From Chrysomallon squamiferum (lineage: Eukaryota; Mollusca; Gastropoda; Neomphalida; Peltospiridae), in assembly GCA_012295275.1 (NCBI GenBank), contig CM022672.1, positions 27,023,430 through 27,078,429 of the forward strand: a stretch of DNA of 55,000 nucleotides, in the 5' to 3' direction. The position numbers and the translations under genes were made by a program. Below, piece by piece: positions 10,830 through 26,100 of this stretch; the first letter of the stretch is position 1, and each line of letters opens with the position of its first letter. Below the pieces are notes generated by a model. It did not search any database, had not been told where the DNA came from, and saw only the letters and a program-made list of their open reading frames with translations.

Positions 10830-11972
10830 GCTTTATATTTTAAATTTAATTAGACATTTAAAAAAAAATTATATAATGAAAGTAAGACTCTCTTTTTTGG
10901 TCTTTATGTTTTAAAATAATTTCAAGAAAAACTAATTTCATTTATGTTCATTATAATAAAATCTTTTAAAGTGATGTTATTGTTGATTTTTTATATATCA
11001 TAGTAATGCATGAAACAATTATTCTACACTTTTCAACCAATCTTCAAACATGGGAACAGAAAAATGTTTTTTGGGGGGGAGGATGGGATAGTAAGAAATT
11101 TATTTGTACTCAGTGATATCAGTTTAATCAAAATTAGTCTGCCAGTTGTCAATTATTATGTATCAGTTTATTACCTATCATGTGAAAGTTTGTCAAAATA
11201 TAAGTGAGTTAAACCTGATTTTTTTTTTTTTTTTCAATTTAAACCAAAGATGTGACGTTGATTTGAATATGTCATTAATTTTTTAAATTTTAGCACATAA
11301 TTGACTTGTACGTAAATGCTCCAAAAATTGTAAGAAAATAAAGATAAAAAAGTCTGTTAAAAATTTTACTTCCAGTGAAATATATGCACAATTTATTGAA
11401 TTTCCACTAAGAAATTTTGAACCAGAGTCATAACCTAAATGAATAATAAACTAAAATTAAAAAATTCACTGAAACATTTCCTTTCATAATAATTAGATGA
11501 GAAATGAAGATAATATATGATCATCTGTATTACTTTTGTCATCATTAATACACTTCATTGGGTTTTAAATAAAAATACTTTTTTTGTTTTCTATTTTATT
11601 ATTATTATTTTTTTTTATTATTATTATTATTTTTCCTTGGAGACAGGCTACATTCATCAATCAGAATTCTGAAAGTGAAAAAATAAACAGACTCTGAACT
11701 ATAACAAATCATTTATTTGTCTGAACAATTTCAAGACAGTTGAATGAATCCTTGAAAAGCTGAAAATAATAAATAAATAAACAACCAGTGATGTACAATT
11801 TGACAATTCATAAATACAAGTCAAAAACTTTTTAGTACGATGCAATTAAATAAACAACATTGGAAATTCAGTCAGACATTTCACTAGAAATAGCATCCCA
11901 GTGGAACATATTCTTTATATTCATATTCATATACATTTTCATATAGATATATATATATACATATACATATAG

Positions 11973-12007
<35 letters not shown>

Positions 12008-13900
12008 CACTTTATCATGCACCACTAAAAAGATTTGAATTAGCCTAAATGAAAATAATAATATATATATATTTTCTAATGTAGTCATTTACAAAGTTTA
12101 TGCAATATTCAAAGAGCATTTTTCCTAATTGCTTATGATTTAAAGGTACTTATACTCTACATATAGAAAGCAAATTAAATGTCTTCCTTCCATTAGAATC
12201 ATTTAGCAGTGAATTAGAATTAAAACAGTTATTTGTCTATTGGGTTTAGTAATATTTAGAGATTTAAGCCCAGTGTGTTACCCACTAAATAAACAGAGAT
12301 TTTTTAAAGGTTTCAGTCAGCATGTTATGCCTTAAAAAATCTCTATAACATTCAATGATAACTAAAATTATAACTTTAAATAAAAAAATTAATATCTTCT
12401 ATTGGGTATTCTGTGTGGATTTAATTTTGCTATAAATACATAGAAGGGAAGAATTCTTTCTTTGGTTACTGAATAATTACAGAAAGTTACATATCTCTTC
12501 CAATGATAAATTGGACACAAATTTGCATGCAAAATCTAGTTTCTTCAGAAATTTAATTAATGAAGTATGATTTGTTTTTAATTAAATTTGTGAAATAAAA
12601 TTATATGCAAACATACAATTTTTAAAAAGTGACAAAATAATAAAACATTACTAACAAGTGATATTAAAATTTTAAACAAATATTTCTTCATTATTCTTAT
12701 AAGCATATTAATTTGGATGACAAACAACCACAAAAAGCACAGACAGTTAATCATTACCAATGAAATTTACCATCAGAATCAAATGTTTCTGTTTTTTAAA
12801 AATCTTTAAATTGTATAAAGATAAAAATCAATAATACCAGACATAAAAATGAAGATATATATGAATGCCCAGTATAAATGAAACATGACTTTCACAGGAT
12901 ACAAATTAACATACAAATGAAGATTTAACAATGTTTGATATAAATATTAGTACTGGGTTATACATGACAGATACAAATGAACAATTCTTGACATACAAAT
13001 GTGGATTTAACAATATTTCATATCCCCATGTAAATGAAAAGGTACTATTATAATACATAACACAAGATACAAATTAAAAATATCTTAGATATAAATAAAG
13101 TATTAATGATAATGTATCACCACAGTTATAAGTGATACATACCTGTTCAACGATAAATGACAAAGTTATCCAGTAAGAATATTATGTACATAGGTATTTA
13201 GCAAACACAAATAAAATTATTTGAAATCTGAATAATGTAAGTACAATATATTACATGTGTACTAAATCTTTTTCCTTTAATTTTGTGCAACATTATCACA
13301 GACATACATTAAGTGTGAAAAATAACATATATTCTGGTTTGTCTAGAAACAATTATTATGAAAAAGAAAAAAATCTCCATGTAATTCTTTTATACAAATC
13401 AGATGTACAAATAATTCCAATAATCACTTGCTGCATTAAAGCTCCAAGAGTAGAAAAATAAAATAGTTTCTGAAAACATTTAACTGAAAAAATGTTCTGA
13501 AATCATTAACAGAAATGACTATTTTCTGAAAAACATTTAAGAAAAATCTATATTTTCTGAAAAACATTTAAGAGAAAAACAGCACTTCTTGAAAACATTT
13601 AACAGAAAAACAATATTTTCTGAAAACATTTAACAGAATTTTTTAATTTTTTTCTGAAAATATTTTTAACAAATTAGAAAATATATTTTGTTGGCCATTG
13701 ATTTTGAAATTATGTATTGCAGCTGATTTATTCACAGACAACTTAGGTTGAAATGATAATAAAATCACCAATAAAAGGGACATTTTTTTAAAAAATCAGA
13801 CTGAACTTGGTAAACTAAAGCAGTTAATAGAAACACAGACAGATTGCAATTTTATGATAAATAAAAAAATTTCAGTTTTATATTTGAATTTGGATGACAT
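10830..13900. other. Region between the converging genes; no gene recognised
   Basis: AT-rich, with AT/CATA tracts at 11945-12006. From about 11.4 kb onward the plus strand changes from T-rich to A-rich, suggesting that the right part is transcribed from the minus strand (distal 3' UTR or downstream flank of the C1orf21-like gene). Confidence 0.4.
13463..13645. repeat. Degenerate tandem repeat, unit about 38 bp
   Basis: Five or six imperfect copies of tttctgaaaacatttaacag with A-rich spacers. Confidence 0.8.
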
Positions 13901-13912
13901 GAACAATTTAAG

Positions 13913-13914
<2 letters not shown>

Positions 13915-13961
<47 letters not shown>

Positions 13962-14300
13962 TGATAAATAACTGAAAATATAAATAAAAAATATATATAA
14001 AAATAAAAAAAAAAATATATATAAAAAAAAAAAAAAAAAAAAAATCAAATATTTGTTTTTTTTTTGATTTTAATTTAATTTAATTTTAAATTTAATAATT
14101 AAATTTTAAAAAATAAATAAATAAATAAATAAATAACATAAAATAAAAATTTAAATTTAAAAATAAATAAATAAAATAAATAATAAAATTAAATTGAATT
14201 GAATTAAATAAAATAAAATAAAATAAAATAAAATAAAATAAAATTAAATTAAATTAAATTAAATTAAATTAAATTAAATTAAATTAAATTAAAATTAGAA
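13915..14300. repeat. Long low-complexity tract: (AT)n, poly-A, AAATA, AAATT arrays
   Basis: (AT)n at 13915-13958, poly-A at about 14022-14043, AAAT at 14115-14135, AAAAT pentamers at about 14205-14240 and AAATT pentamers at about 14240-14295, all essentially pure A and T. Confidence 0.95.
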
Positions 14301-16333
14301 TAAAATAAACTTATAATAAACAAATAATAATTTTATGAACTTTTTATTCCATACTGCAAAAAATGACATTTATGCTTCAGTGTTGCTGCATATGAAATTC
14401 ATTTTATGACTGAAATGTGTTCGTTACAATGATTGTTTTAGCACAGCTGTTATCTGTGATAATCTCTAATAATGAGAAAAAATATACTGATGAACAAAAT
14501 ACACTAATCAGTGCACAAAATTTTATTTTCAGAAATCTTAATGATAATCATAAAAATTGATATCAGAGTTTTTTTCTGAGTTTTTAACTTTCAGAATTCT
14601 GAATATTGTTCCTGAATAATATTGCGAATAAGTCATGAATTACTGTGAATAATAGTCTTGAATCCTGAATGGTTTTCTTATATTTAAACTTATGATATTC
14701 ACTAATGACCAAAAGTAAAATTTTAGGCTAAGATATGCTCATATGTATTAATGTAAGTTTCAATTGTTTTTTGGGTTGTTTTTTCCCATGATACCCTGTT
14801 ATGAACAGAATTCAAAAAAATGTTTACTTCTTATATAATCTGAATGATTATGAGTGTATGTACATGTGTATGTATGTGTGTACATGTTTGATTGTTTGTT
14901 TGCTTTTAGTGTAGTGATTTTACAGTTATCAACTATAGTGTGCCAAAAAACCAAACAATTTTAGGCTGTGGGTTTTTGTTTCAAATTTTCACATACAATT
15001 TTTCTTCCTATGTACATTTAATTTCTAACTGAATATTGACCAGTGATCTTTTACCTCATACTTAATTATATTATTGTCCAACATTTTTTATAAATTTTTT
15101 GTTATGTTACTAAATAATAAAAATTATAATATCAAGCTGAAATTAAAAAAAATAAAGAAAAACTGAAGTTTAGAAATAAATTTTTAATAAACAGTTATGA
15201 AGTTGTTTTATTTTTACACCATATACAAAACAAGACAAAATATTTAAGAACTTATTCATAGATATCTTCATATTTTTATTTTTGTTACAAACTGTATATA
15301 CCATCACTGTTATGTTTGGTAAGTGAGAGTTTGCTATTCATAATTTTAAACATGTACACTGCACACTGTTATAGTTCAGTGCCTTTGTGAACACAGAGGA
15401 AGCCATGCATTTAAAATAACATTTTTAAAAATTAAATATACTTACATCACTAGTTTTTATCCTTTTATTTTTCAGAAATCAATTTTAAAAAATGTCTAAG
15501 CATGGGACCCTTAAGTTAAATCAATGAATTTTATAGTATAGTTATGAAAATGTATACATTATAAATATATATTTGTCATCATTTGACCTCTGTTTTCATA
15601 ATGTTGCAAGGAGACTACTGCCCAAAGTGAGAATGGTAGAATTAGATAAAATGATAACTAAAATAAATAATATGTCACAAACATTCCAGTGATAGCTATA
15701 ACATCCTAAAAAAATTGTATAAAAAAACCCCCATTATAATGAAAAAATTAAATAAAAATAATAAAATAAAAACATAAAAATTAATAAGAGAAATAAATAT
15801 TTTTTCTCTGTTATGAAGCCATTGTGGAACTGACTATGAATATTTATCAGCTGCAGGTTTTCTATAATATTTATTTAATGATGATGATAGCAGGAATGTA
15901 CTGATGGATCACAGATGAAAAATAAGCTATGGAAAAAATAAATTAAGATATCTATAGTTCAGGGGAAATAAAACTGACTTTGTCAGGCGTTTGGTATCAG
16001 CAAATTGAAACTGTATCAGAACAGGCTGATGTACTTGTTAATCCTTTTAATAAATCAGAACCAGTCTACATCCATCTACATCCAATCTACACATAATTTA
16101 CATTCAGCCAAGTACTAAAACATTTGAAAAAAAACAACATAAAATATTTATAATGATTTTCTGACATACAAGCATATACACAACTTCCATTCAAAGGATT
16201 TTGAAAAATAGCAGATATGTAGCTGTTACAGATAAATAATTATACATGAAAGAGTTTACTGTGAACTGCATTATTAAACTACTAATAATAACTTATTACA
16301 TATTAGTTATTAAATAAACCCAGACACATCCTC

Positions 16334-16368
<35 letters not shown>

Positions 16369-17888
16369 AACACTTACTTGTATGTACGTTTGTATAATGT
16401 ACGTAAGTATATATATGTATATAAGTATCTATGTACATTTAATAAGTCATTCAAAGGAATGCAGTTTACATTAAATAATTAATTAGACTTTAAATTATTC
16501 ATTTCAAATTTGTTTTAAAAATTAATACTGTTTTTCTAAAGAACATTATTGTAAAATCTTACTAAAGGGTGCAGTTTGTGCACAAAGAAATATTTTAAAT
16601 ATTCATTCCAGCATTGTGACTAACAATTTGTCTGAACAAAAAAATGTATAAGGAACTAAATGAATTATTCCAGTGCTCTAGCAAAAACAGATACATACAC
16701 ATTTCTAATACATGAGTTAAAAGGGATGCAGTTTACATATTGACAGCTGGTTTTGATTATGTATAAAGCAACAACAATGGCATTGTATTCCCATTGTCCA
16801 TGCATAGTAACAGCAGAATAACAATGAATGAAGTTTTGTAGCCAGTACAGAAAACATACAAATAAACTTAGCAAACATGAGATCAAAGGAAAATATTTTT
16901 GTTCTGACAGAATCAAATAAATATTATTATCAAACCAGTTTTATAATAAAATCTATAATTTTGTTGAGTTTGTAATATAATTATATCTGTTGTACCAAAG
17001 ACAAACATTTTGTACTTTTATTCTTTCTTCACTGCTGATGTCACGTGACTTTCTCAAAGGGAGATCATCAGGTGAAGGCTGGGCACCATGACAACATACA
17101 TATATGACAATAAACACTTAACTGTGCTGTGTTACAACTTTGTTATTGTAAAGATCCAGTGACAGTCTCAGGCGACATCTTGAAAAGTTTCATGAAACTT
17201 TGACAGATCTGTCCATTACTGGTAACGTACCAGAATTAGCAGAAAGCTAGTTTTAGAAGTGTATCTGTTAAATACAATTTCACTCTATACTTTTCACTGT
17301 ATATTTTATGTTTATATAAATTCCTGGTCCAGAGAACTGGAAGATCCATAATCCATGTCACAATCCAGTCCCAAGCTTCTTGAATAAATGAGTGATACCA
17401 TAAAAATCTATTTCTTATCTCAGTCAATAATCCATTATCCAAAATCCAAACTATTAATAACAAAGAATCTATCTGCCTAAACCATAATTTAAATAATTAT
17501 GTAAAGGGTATATTAATTTTAATTAGTATAGTGACTGTTTTTCTTACATTTTGTATTCAACATGTTTATGGTATAATTTCTTTAGAACTGAACTTAAAGA
17601 CTACTGCCTGGTATCTATCACATGTTTTGGATAAACGTTAGTTGATCTGTACATATACAGTACTTTTTACAAATTTACAAATGAAAATCCCTGAATGATG
17701 AAGACCTGAAAACAGTGAAAATATCAAAGCATGCAGGATATTTAAAAAAAGAAAGTAATTAGCTACATTTTATTAAAGGTATCTACATGACTTAGGCAAA
17801 GAATGAACAATGAGTGAAATTGTTTTCATTATAGCAGTTTGAATTATAAAAACAGTGTTAAAGTTTATGCTTGAATAAACACTGATAC
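14300..17888. other. No gene recognised; probable 3' UTR or downstream flank of the C1orf21-like gene
   Basis: A-rich on the plus strand. Sequence of higher complexity lies at about 15960-16100, 17030-17230 and 17300-17460, as expected for a long 3' UTR, but nothing here fixes its end. AT/TA tracts at 16334-16366 and 16390-16425. Confidence 0.35.
17769..17774 (-). terminator. Candidate proximal polyadenylation signal of the C1orf21-like gene
   Basis: Plus-strand TTTATT gives AATAAA on the minus strand about 115 nt after the stop. Several other candidates lie farther left (for example around 17018 and 11712), and the vertebrate gene has, as I recall, a very long 3' UTR, so the real end is open. 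Confidence 0.25.
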
Positions 17889-17927
17889 TCAGTCATCAGA
17901 TTCTGAATGAGAAAAGTAATCTCGACC
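17889..17927 (-). CDS. C1orf21-like exon 5 (GRDY tail and stop)
   Basis: Coding part 39 nt, acceptor ttcttttcag, encoding GRDYFSHSESDD then TGA at 17891-17889. The GRDY motif directly continues IES of exon 4, as in the human protein (IEKGRDYCSEEED). The acidic Ser-rich tail resembles casein-kinase-2 target sequence. Confidence 0.88.
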   Translation of the reverse strand, partial: GRDYFSHSESDD

Positions 17928-18204
17928 CTGAAAAGAAAAAATAATAATAGTAATTTTAATTAAAAACACTAATCATAATTGATTTCAAATATTTCAAAAT
18001 CAAAGCAGTAAAATATTAAATATATTTTTAAAATTATTTTATTGTTTTGTAATTTAAAAAGAAAAAGGAGTAAAATTTTCTAATCAATAATTTAAAAACA
18101 TACATATATATGTAAAATTGTAGAATATCAATATAATTTGGACAAAACTATAACTAGGCTCATTGAGAGCTATTTAATCCACATTGATATATAATAGAAT
18201 TAGT

Positions 18205-18251
<47 letters not shown>

Positions 18252-21200
18252 AGCATTGAGATATTTATATATTATAAAATATATATTATTGAGATATTTT
18301 ATTTAATAAAAAGTGTAAAATTTAACTTTATTTATTGTATTTAATTACAAAACCAACTTACTGTTATATATATATAATACTGGGAGTAACCACTGTTTAA
18401 ATTTTAATATTTTTATTTTATTTTATTTATTTATTTACTTACTAACTTACTTATTTGTTTATTTAGTTATCTATTTATTTACATTATTTTTTATATTATT
18501 ATCTATTATTTTTTTATTATTTTTGTATTATTGCAATATAATTTATTTATTTATTTATATTTTTTATATTATTATTTATTGTTTTTTTTATTATTTACTT
18601 TTTATATTATTGCAATATTATTTATTTATTTATTTATCTTTATTTTTATTTATTATATAAGTACATTCTATGAAGGTATGTTAATGAAATTATAATCACT
18701 GTACAGTTTGTTACAGAAAACTCAGGGTCAACATAAACACTAGTATCACTTCTGTGTCTGTAACAGTGATCTATAATTGATTACTAATGGATGATAATCC
18801 TGGATGCTGGTTTTCTTTTAGCTTTAATTATAAGCTTATCAAACAAATTCCTATCCTTCTGTTCTTTACTGCCAAGTTTGAGGGGGTAGATTCCAAAGAA
18901 AAGATGCAAAATGGCTGACTATGTCTAACACAAATTATTGTGTGATTTTTTTATTCATTTGAGTAATCAAAGTTTAAATAGCTAAATTAATTTATAACTA
19001 TGTTTGAGTGGATTATTGTAAACATGGTGTATGTACATTTGTATAAATAAAATACATAATTATTATAATTATTATATGTTAATATTGTTCATATTATTTG
19101 AAATAAAATTCTGATTTGTAGTTATTGAACATTATTTTGTAGTTATGTAAAATGAATTTTAACAGTTGTGTTATCTGTTGCAAGCTGCATTAATAATATG
19201 TGTAAACAGTGTTGGGATTGGTTCTGTACAATTAACTGATTATATCTATTTGTGTGTGTTTATATGTGTTAGGTGTGTGTATTGGAGGTGTTTGTGTGAC
19301 TGGGGTGTATATGTGTGGGTGTGTTGGGGGGGTGTATATTTGTTGTTTTCTTACACTTTCAATCTTTTCATCCAGCAGTCGAAAAAATTCCACCTGGCTG
19401 CTTGTGATTCTGTAAAAACAAAAACACAAACAGAATTAATGGCTAATGAAAGCTATTTGACAGAATGAGAAACAGATATTGAGAGTGAGAGAAAAAACCC
19501 AGAATGAAAGTCACAGATAAACAATGAAAGAAAAATAGCATGTTAGAGAGTGAAAGAAAAGAATGAGTCTTGAAGAAAAGAACATGAAATAGATAAAAGA
19601 AAAGAGGTTATTAACTTTTTTCTCTTTCTGTACATGACCATAATTATAGGAAAACCAGTGTACACAGCTTGTGAAAACAGTAATAAAGTAAGAACACTTT
19701 GCTGTTTACTGACAGTCCAAGTTTGTGTCATTAACACTTTTATTGGAACAAAAATCAATACTTTATCTATTTTAGAACAATAGCTTAATAAGAAGACAAA
19801 GGATCAATGGGTGTGGAGCATTAATGACCAGTGACACAAAATGCATTTCTATCATCCACTTAAACTCTCAGAATAGCCACTGGCTTCACAATAGAGAAAG
19901 CTATATATATACGTGGAGAGTAGGGAAAAGGGACATAACTCTCTTTTGTCAAAGAATATCGTGTTAGCAAACATACATAGGATAAAACATTTATTTGATT
20001 TGTTAATTTGCTTATATTTGCCTGCATGAAAATGCGTAAATATAAAAAAGAATATACTGAACCAAAAAAGTTTAGCAATTATGTACAAGAAATGAAATAC
20101 AAACAACCTGATTGGATGTTGAATTTATTTGTACACATTATTTCACTGATACAGCATTTCTGGATGTAGCTGGCAGTAACATGTTGTCACAGTGTCAATG
20201 TTGTTACTTTAATGTCAACTGATGAAATAGACAGGTACATATATCAAAATGGTGAGAGAGGCTCAATAATGTGTGTGTGCACCAGCAGCATTGATGACAG
20301 CAGCACAACCTTGTCTCATGTTTCTAATGAGAACATTAATCTCAGGAACAGAAATTGATTTTGCATTTCCGGTTCAGAGCAAGTTGTAGGTCATGGACAT
20401 TAAGGATATGAGGATGGTTCTTACGTACCCTACGGCCCAGTAGGTCCCTAGTAGGGGACAAGTCAGGGGACTTTGGTGGCCAGTTCAACACTTGGATGTG
20501 GGTCTACTCAAGAAGATTAGTGTTAACCTAGTGGTGAGTGGTCTAGCATTGTCATGTTGAAACAGAAATCCAGGATGCTGCTGAAAGAATGGAATGACCT
20601 CTAGAGTAATGACCTTGTCGCAGTAACATTGAGCTGTCATGTTTTTGTGAATGAAAACGAGATCTATTTTACCACCACCATGAATACCAGGCTAGACCAT
20701 GAATTTATTTGGAAACATCAGTCATTTACAAAAACTTGCTAAACTTTTTTGGTTAAGTATATTTCTGTTTGGGTGCTGGAACGTGGAGACTGGTGGGAAG
20801 CAGTTTTGTTGTACTGATACAGCACTGATGTACTCACCCTCCTGTCTGATTCTGTAGTGATGGTGTTTTATCTTTGGTAGCCGTCACTGCTTTAGATTCC
20901 TGAAAAATAAAACCAAACTGTCAGATTTTAAAAATAATTTGGTATTTATTATTATTATTATTATTATTATTGTTGTTGTTGTTGTTGTTGTTGTTATTGT
21001 TGTTGTTGTTGTTGTTGTTGTAGAATAATAATTAATATGAAAGAGACAGTAAATACAAAATATATTGTACTGCTTATAATTTGTGTTTTGGTACATTACT
21101 GAAATTTAATTTAAGAGGTCCTGGGATCAAATCATTGAACATTTAATATTTATTTTATTGTTATTATTTTATTAATTCCAATTTTTTATTTTATTTATTT

Positions 21201-23138
21201 ACTGGTGTATACATATATTTACTTATTTATTTATTTACTTATTTACTTATTCATTCATTCATTCATTTATTTATGAACAACTAACTTAATACAAACAGGC
21301 CTACAAGTTTTAACATTGAAATGATCATAAACTTGGATATAAAATTACAAATGAATACAGAAAACATTAAAAAAACATTAACTGTTGTGTGACATAAAGA
21401 TAAGTGATCACTATGAATATAAAAATATAATCAACCAAAAGAATAAAACACAGAATATTACATAAAATTGATTTCATTGTACTGTATTCAAATAAAAATC
21501 TCTTACATTGTAATTATGACTGGAAAATAAATAAACCTGTCACAGTCAATACCTCTGTCATGTAACACAAACCTTTATGTTTGTTTGTTTTCAAATGACA
21601 AGTGTCTTGCTCTGAATATTGATGAATTTAATGGATTCCAGGAAAAAACCAGAATCAATGAAACTATTAAACTGCTATAAACTAGTCTATTTGTTGCAGA
21701 CAGAATAAATTCTTCTATTTTTATTTTTACTCTTATCTGATATATGGAACTGTGTTTTCTTTGGTCATATTTAAATGGATTTTTTATTCTTTCTTGTAGT
21801 GGTTCAAGTGAAATCTATCTTATTAGTTTTATTAGGCTTTTATTGTTCTGTTTTTTATTGCATTTGTTATTGTTGAAATCATCATTATGATCATCACTTT
21901 TACTTTTGTTGTTATCATCATCATCATCATCATTATTATTATTATTAATTTTTCATTAATAAACTAATTAATTTATTTAGAATTATTATTTTTAATGATT
22001 ATTATTATAAAAATTATTTTGGTCATCATCATCATCTTCATTGTAATCTATTACGATTTTCTTTCACAACCAATAGCTAAACTGCATCTGAAAAGTTTAA
22101 AATTGTTTGGTCAGCAATTTTCTTTACATTATTGTGATCAAACAGTTATCAGATTTCTGCCACTCAAACAACTCAGATAAACAAAAGACAATTGCTGGTA
22201 ATTGGTAGATAAAAGTAAAAAAATTATGAAGGAAAATGTAGCTGTAATAGGGTCATTACAGAAAACGAACAAAAAAACCATTATGTAACAGCAAGGCGCA
22301 AAAAACTGAAGACTGAACTGAAAACCTTTCTAACTGGTGTTATATGACAAGATAATGAAAGAGAAAATTTGATCCTGACATGCTATGAGTTTTCAGATTA
22401 GTGGCAAGGGATTTTTTTTATTGGTAGGAAATCATGGCTGTTGACAGACTTGCTGTAGAACAGCTGTAACAGGAAGGAATTTTTTTATAAAATGAGAAAA
22501 CAAACATCACAGCTTTAGGTCACTGACTTTAACAGAAAGGAATTTTTTAATTAAAAACAAACATTAAAACATGTCACAACTATAGGACATTGGCTTTAAC
22601 AGCAAGGAATTTTTTTATATAAACATTTCACACCTGTAGATGGAAATCATTAGCATTAAAGATATTATTTTTACAGACAAGAAAGCATTTGCCATTGATG
22701 TTGACAGACCAGCTATAGGAACCAACTGCACAGGGAAAAGTTCCAGAGATTACGTTGTAGAGATTTGATCCTGTGGCCAATCACATTATGTGTTATTACT
22801 TACTCTAACTTTGAGCTGCATTCTAGCAGCTCACAGCTGAACAAGTTGTTGATTTAAGAGATTTTATAAAAGTGATGATGATATGACTGGTAAAATAGTA
22901 ATTATGTAGAGCTTAAATGTTCATTTAGCCAATTTTTATCATAATCAGGTTGAGAATTAAGCTGTCAACATGTAAACTAATGTGAAAATTCCTGCTGCTG
23001 CTTATTTTCAAAAGGAAAACTTCATTCCAAATACTGAGAGTGAAAATACAGTATATACATACATAGATGTATGCAAATAAAAAACAAATAAATTAATTAA
23101 AAAATTACAAATAAAAAAGAAAACCCAATCCATAAGAA

Positions 23139-23195
<57 letters not shown>

Positions 23196-26100
23196 TAATA
23201 AATAAATAAATAAAATAAAATAAGAGAATAAAACAAACAAAGCAGACATCTCACCTTAGCAGCAGGTATATTTAACTTTTCACAAGTTTTCTTCTCTTCA
23301 TTCTCTGATTTGGATACAATGTTTCCATTCACATTAGCAGACGCAGTTTTCAGTGTCACCTTCTCTTCTTGTTTTCTTGATGGTTTCTCTCGCTGGACAC
23401 TGGCAACTTTAGTATTCGTTGTTTTGACTGGATCTTCATTTTCTCTCCAGTCACCTGAATTTTCAAATAATTTCAAAATATAAAAAAATAAATGTACAAA
23501 ATAATATATATATAATTATTTAATTTAAAAGCTATGAGAGAAAACCAGGATCTTTGCAATTTAAGTCTCTAATCTAAATTAGTGCATGCCATTTGTTTTT
23601 GTTAATGAATTGTAAAGCATATTTGATAAAAAAAACAATAAAAAAAACAAACAAACATGCAGACACATAAAGAAAGAAACAAAACAAAGATAAATCTCCT
23701 GAAAATTGAAATACAAATCTTGAAAAGATTACTGCCAATATACAATCAAATATTTGTGTGATGGCTTTAAAAGTGATTTTAAAAAATATAAATAAAAACT
23801 ATTAAATATGAAACCATTTACCATGAACAGTGCTACAACACTAGAGATAAAAAGTTATTACATACACTATAAAGAAAAAATAATAATAAAAATAATAATA
23901 ATAATAGTGATATTGTTCATTTACATTATGTTTGATTTTCAATCAAGGCAAACACTTAATGCATTAGATAAGTTTTTAAAACATAAAGAGAAAGAAAAAG
24001 AAAAAAGAAGAAAATTCATTATAAAAAATAATGTTTGCTTTAACAATGAAACTGATCACTGGTGGCTGTTTGAGGTGTGTGTCACAAACAGATAAAATAA
24101 ATAACCAAGTGGGTAAGCTTTGTAACGGCAACAGTGGACATGTTTGCCATTATAAAAGTTCATGTCTGAGAATGAAACTTCAAAACAGATAAATATAATC
24201 TTGAATAAATGAAATAATTCAACACAAACTGATACAGCATATACAGCTGACAGATAAATTTTAACTAACAGACGTTTCTGATTCAGTGGTCTTATTGACT
24301 TATCTAGCTTAAAACACTGAAAATGTCATCTTCCTTTTTCTGTTATGAAAACTGTCTGTCAAACTGTAACTAGTTTTAACAGAGCAACTAAATCATTTAT
24401 CGAGCTTCCAGAAAAGAAACAGTATTAAGAGCAAACCAGCTTCAGAAGGGTGCTAATTTTTATCTAATAAATACAATTATGATTTATAATTTTTTTTAAA
24501 TCTTTTAATTTTTAATTTCATTATATTTTAAATATATTATATTAAGCCTTGGCCCAGAAAACTTTAAAATTTGGAAATCTGCATTACCTCTAATAACTGA
24601 TCTGGTACCTGTAATCTCTTTTAATTGTTTTAACTATTTAATGTAACTATGAATTTTTTTTCTTATCAGTATTAAAGCACATGTCACTTTTTGTTAAAAC
24701 CTTTCATTTATGCAGTATAACTAGTTTTCTATTTATAGCAGTTAATTGATAGTATCTTTATATTCTTACTCTGTCATTTATCACTGAAAGAAATATATAA
24801 AACACAAATAAGAGAAAGAAAAATGAAGCGAACATTCATGTTTTCAGGCTGTGAAGAGTTGGTTGTGACTTAGCAATTAAGTAAGTCATTAACTCAAGTA
24901 CAATGGATCCTAGGATCAATTATCCATGGAGGACAAATTGGGAATTTTCTAATTCCAGTCTTTCATCCACTAAGGCTTGTACCAAATCTAGTGGTAAATG
25001 TTTTTCAGAAAGTGGATATTAAAGATTCCTGTCTGCTAATCAATAAATGGTGGCAGGTAGTTTCTTTTCACTGTCTCATTATGAAATTACTTCTTTTGAG
25101 CTACAAACTCAGAAAGCAAAATGCAGATAAATCTTTGATCTTTTTGTAATGTTTCAGACATGAAGATCACATTCTAGACTAAACTGATGGATCTGCTAAT
25201 CATGATATATGTCCTCAGACATATACTTAATTCATGACCAAGATGGCTGTCACTGGCCTTAATTTTCATAGGTATTGGGATCAGGTTCTGCTGTGTATCA
25301 TTAGTCATAATGTAACAAGATCACTGAGCTGGGATGTTGTTAAACATCCATTCATCTTAGACAACAGCCGACAAGTAAATAGCTGATACATTCTCTACAC
25401 TGGAATATCATTAAATATTTATTCTTATATTCATTTCTACACAATCCAGCTCTCTACTCTGCTGACTTTTAAATCAGACTATTTCCTTCTAGCACTACTG
25501 AAATAATGGAAAATGATGGATACAGTACTTTGCCTTCATTCTTATTAACCTGTTTGATATGATGGATATTATACTGCTCTTCATTCCTGTAATTCTGTAT
25601 AACACGATGGCAGTCTTGCCAAATGAAACACTTTAAATTCAGCAAGTACTCTGGCACTCAGTCCATATCATCTCCTGCCTGCACTTTTCTGTTAAGAAAC
25701 AATTTCTCTTTTTCTTGTATTGTAAAGAAATAAATGACATCCCAGACGGCAAACACAATTGAAATCTTTATCAGATATCTCACAGTGAAATGAAAACAAA
25801 GCCTTGTCCAGCAGTGAATCAAATACTCCAGTATTCATTTCTTTATCACAGTTCACAACATGACCAGGTCTGCTAGCTCTCTGCTGTCCATGATGACTCC
25901 TTCCACACAACAAACTGGTAAACTAGGTCTGAATGGAAGAGTCTGCATCATTCCTAGTAATCGCGGATGTTAAGGCAATGCTGACTGAGATCAGTGAGAG
26001 ATGGATACTGATCTTACTTTACAAAACACAACAAAATGAACCATTTCACAGTCTTGATGTCTGGTTAACAAAGTATTCATCATCATCAAGCAAGACTAGA

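Noticed and set aside
25692-25913. 73-codon minus frame inside the first coding intron
   Set aside because: No fitting splice pair to neighbouring exons was seen, and exons 1 and 2 join in phase without it.
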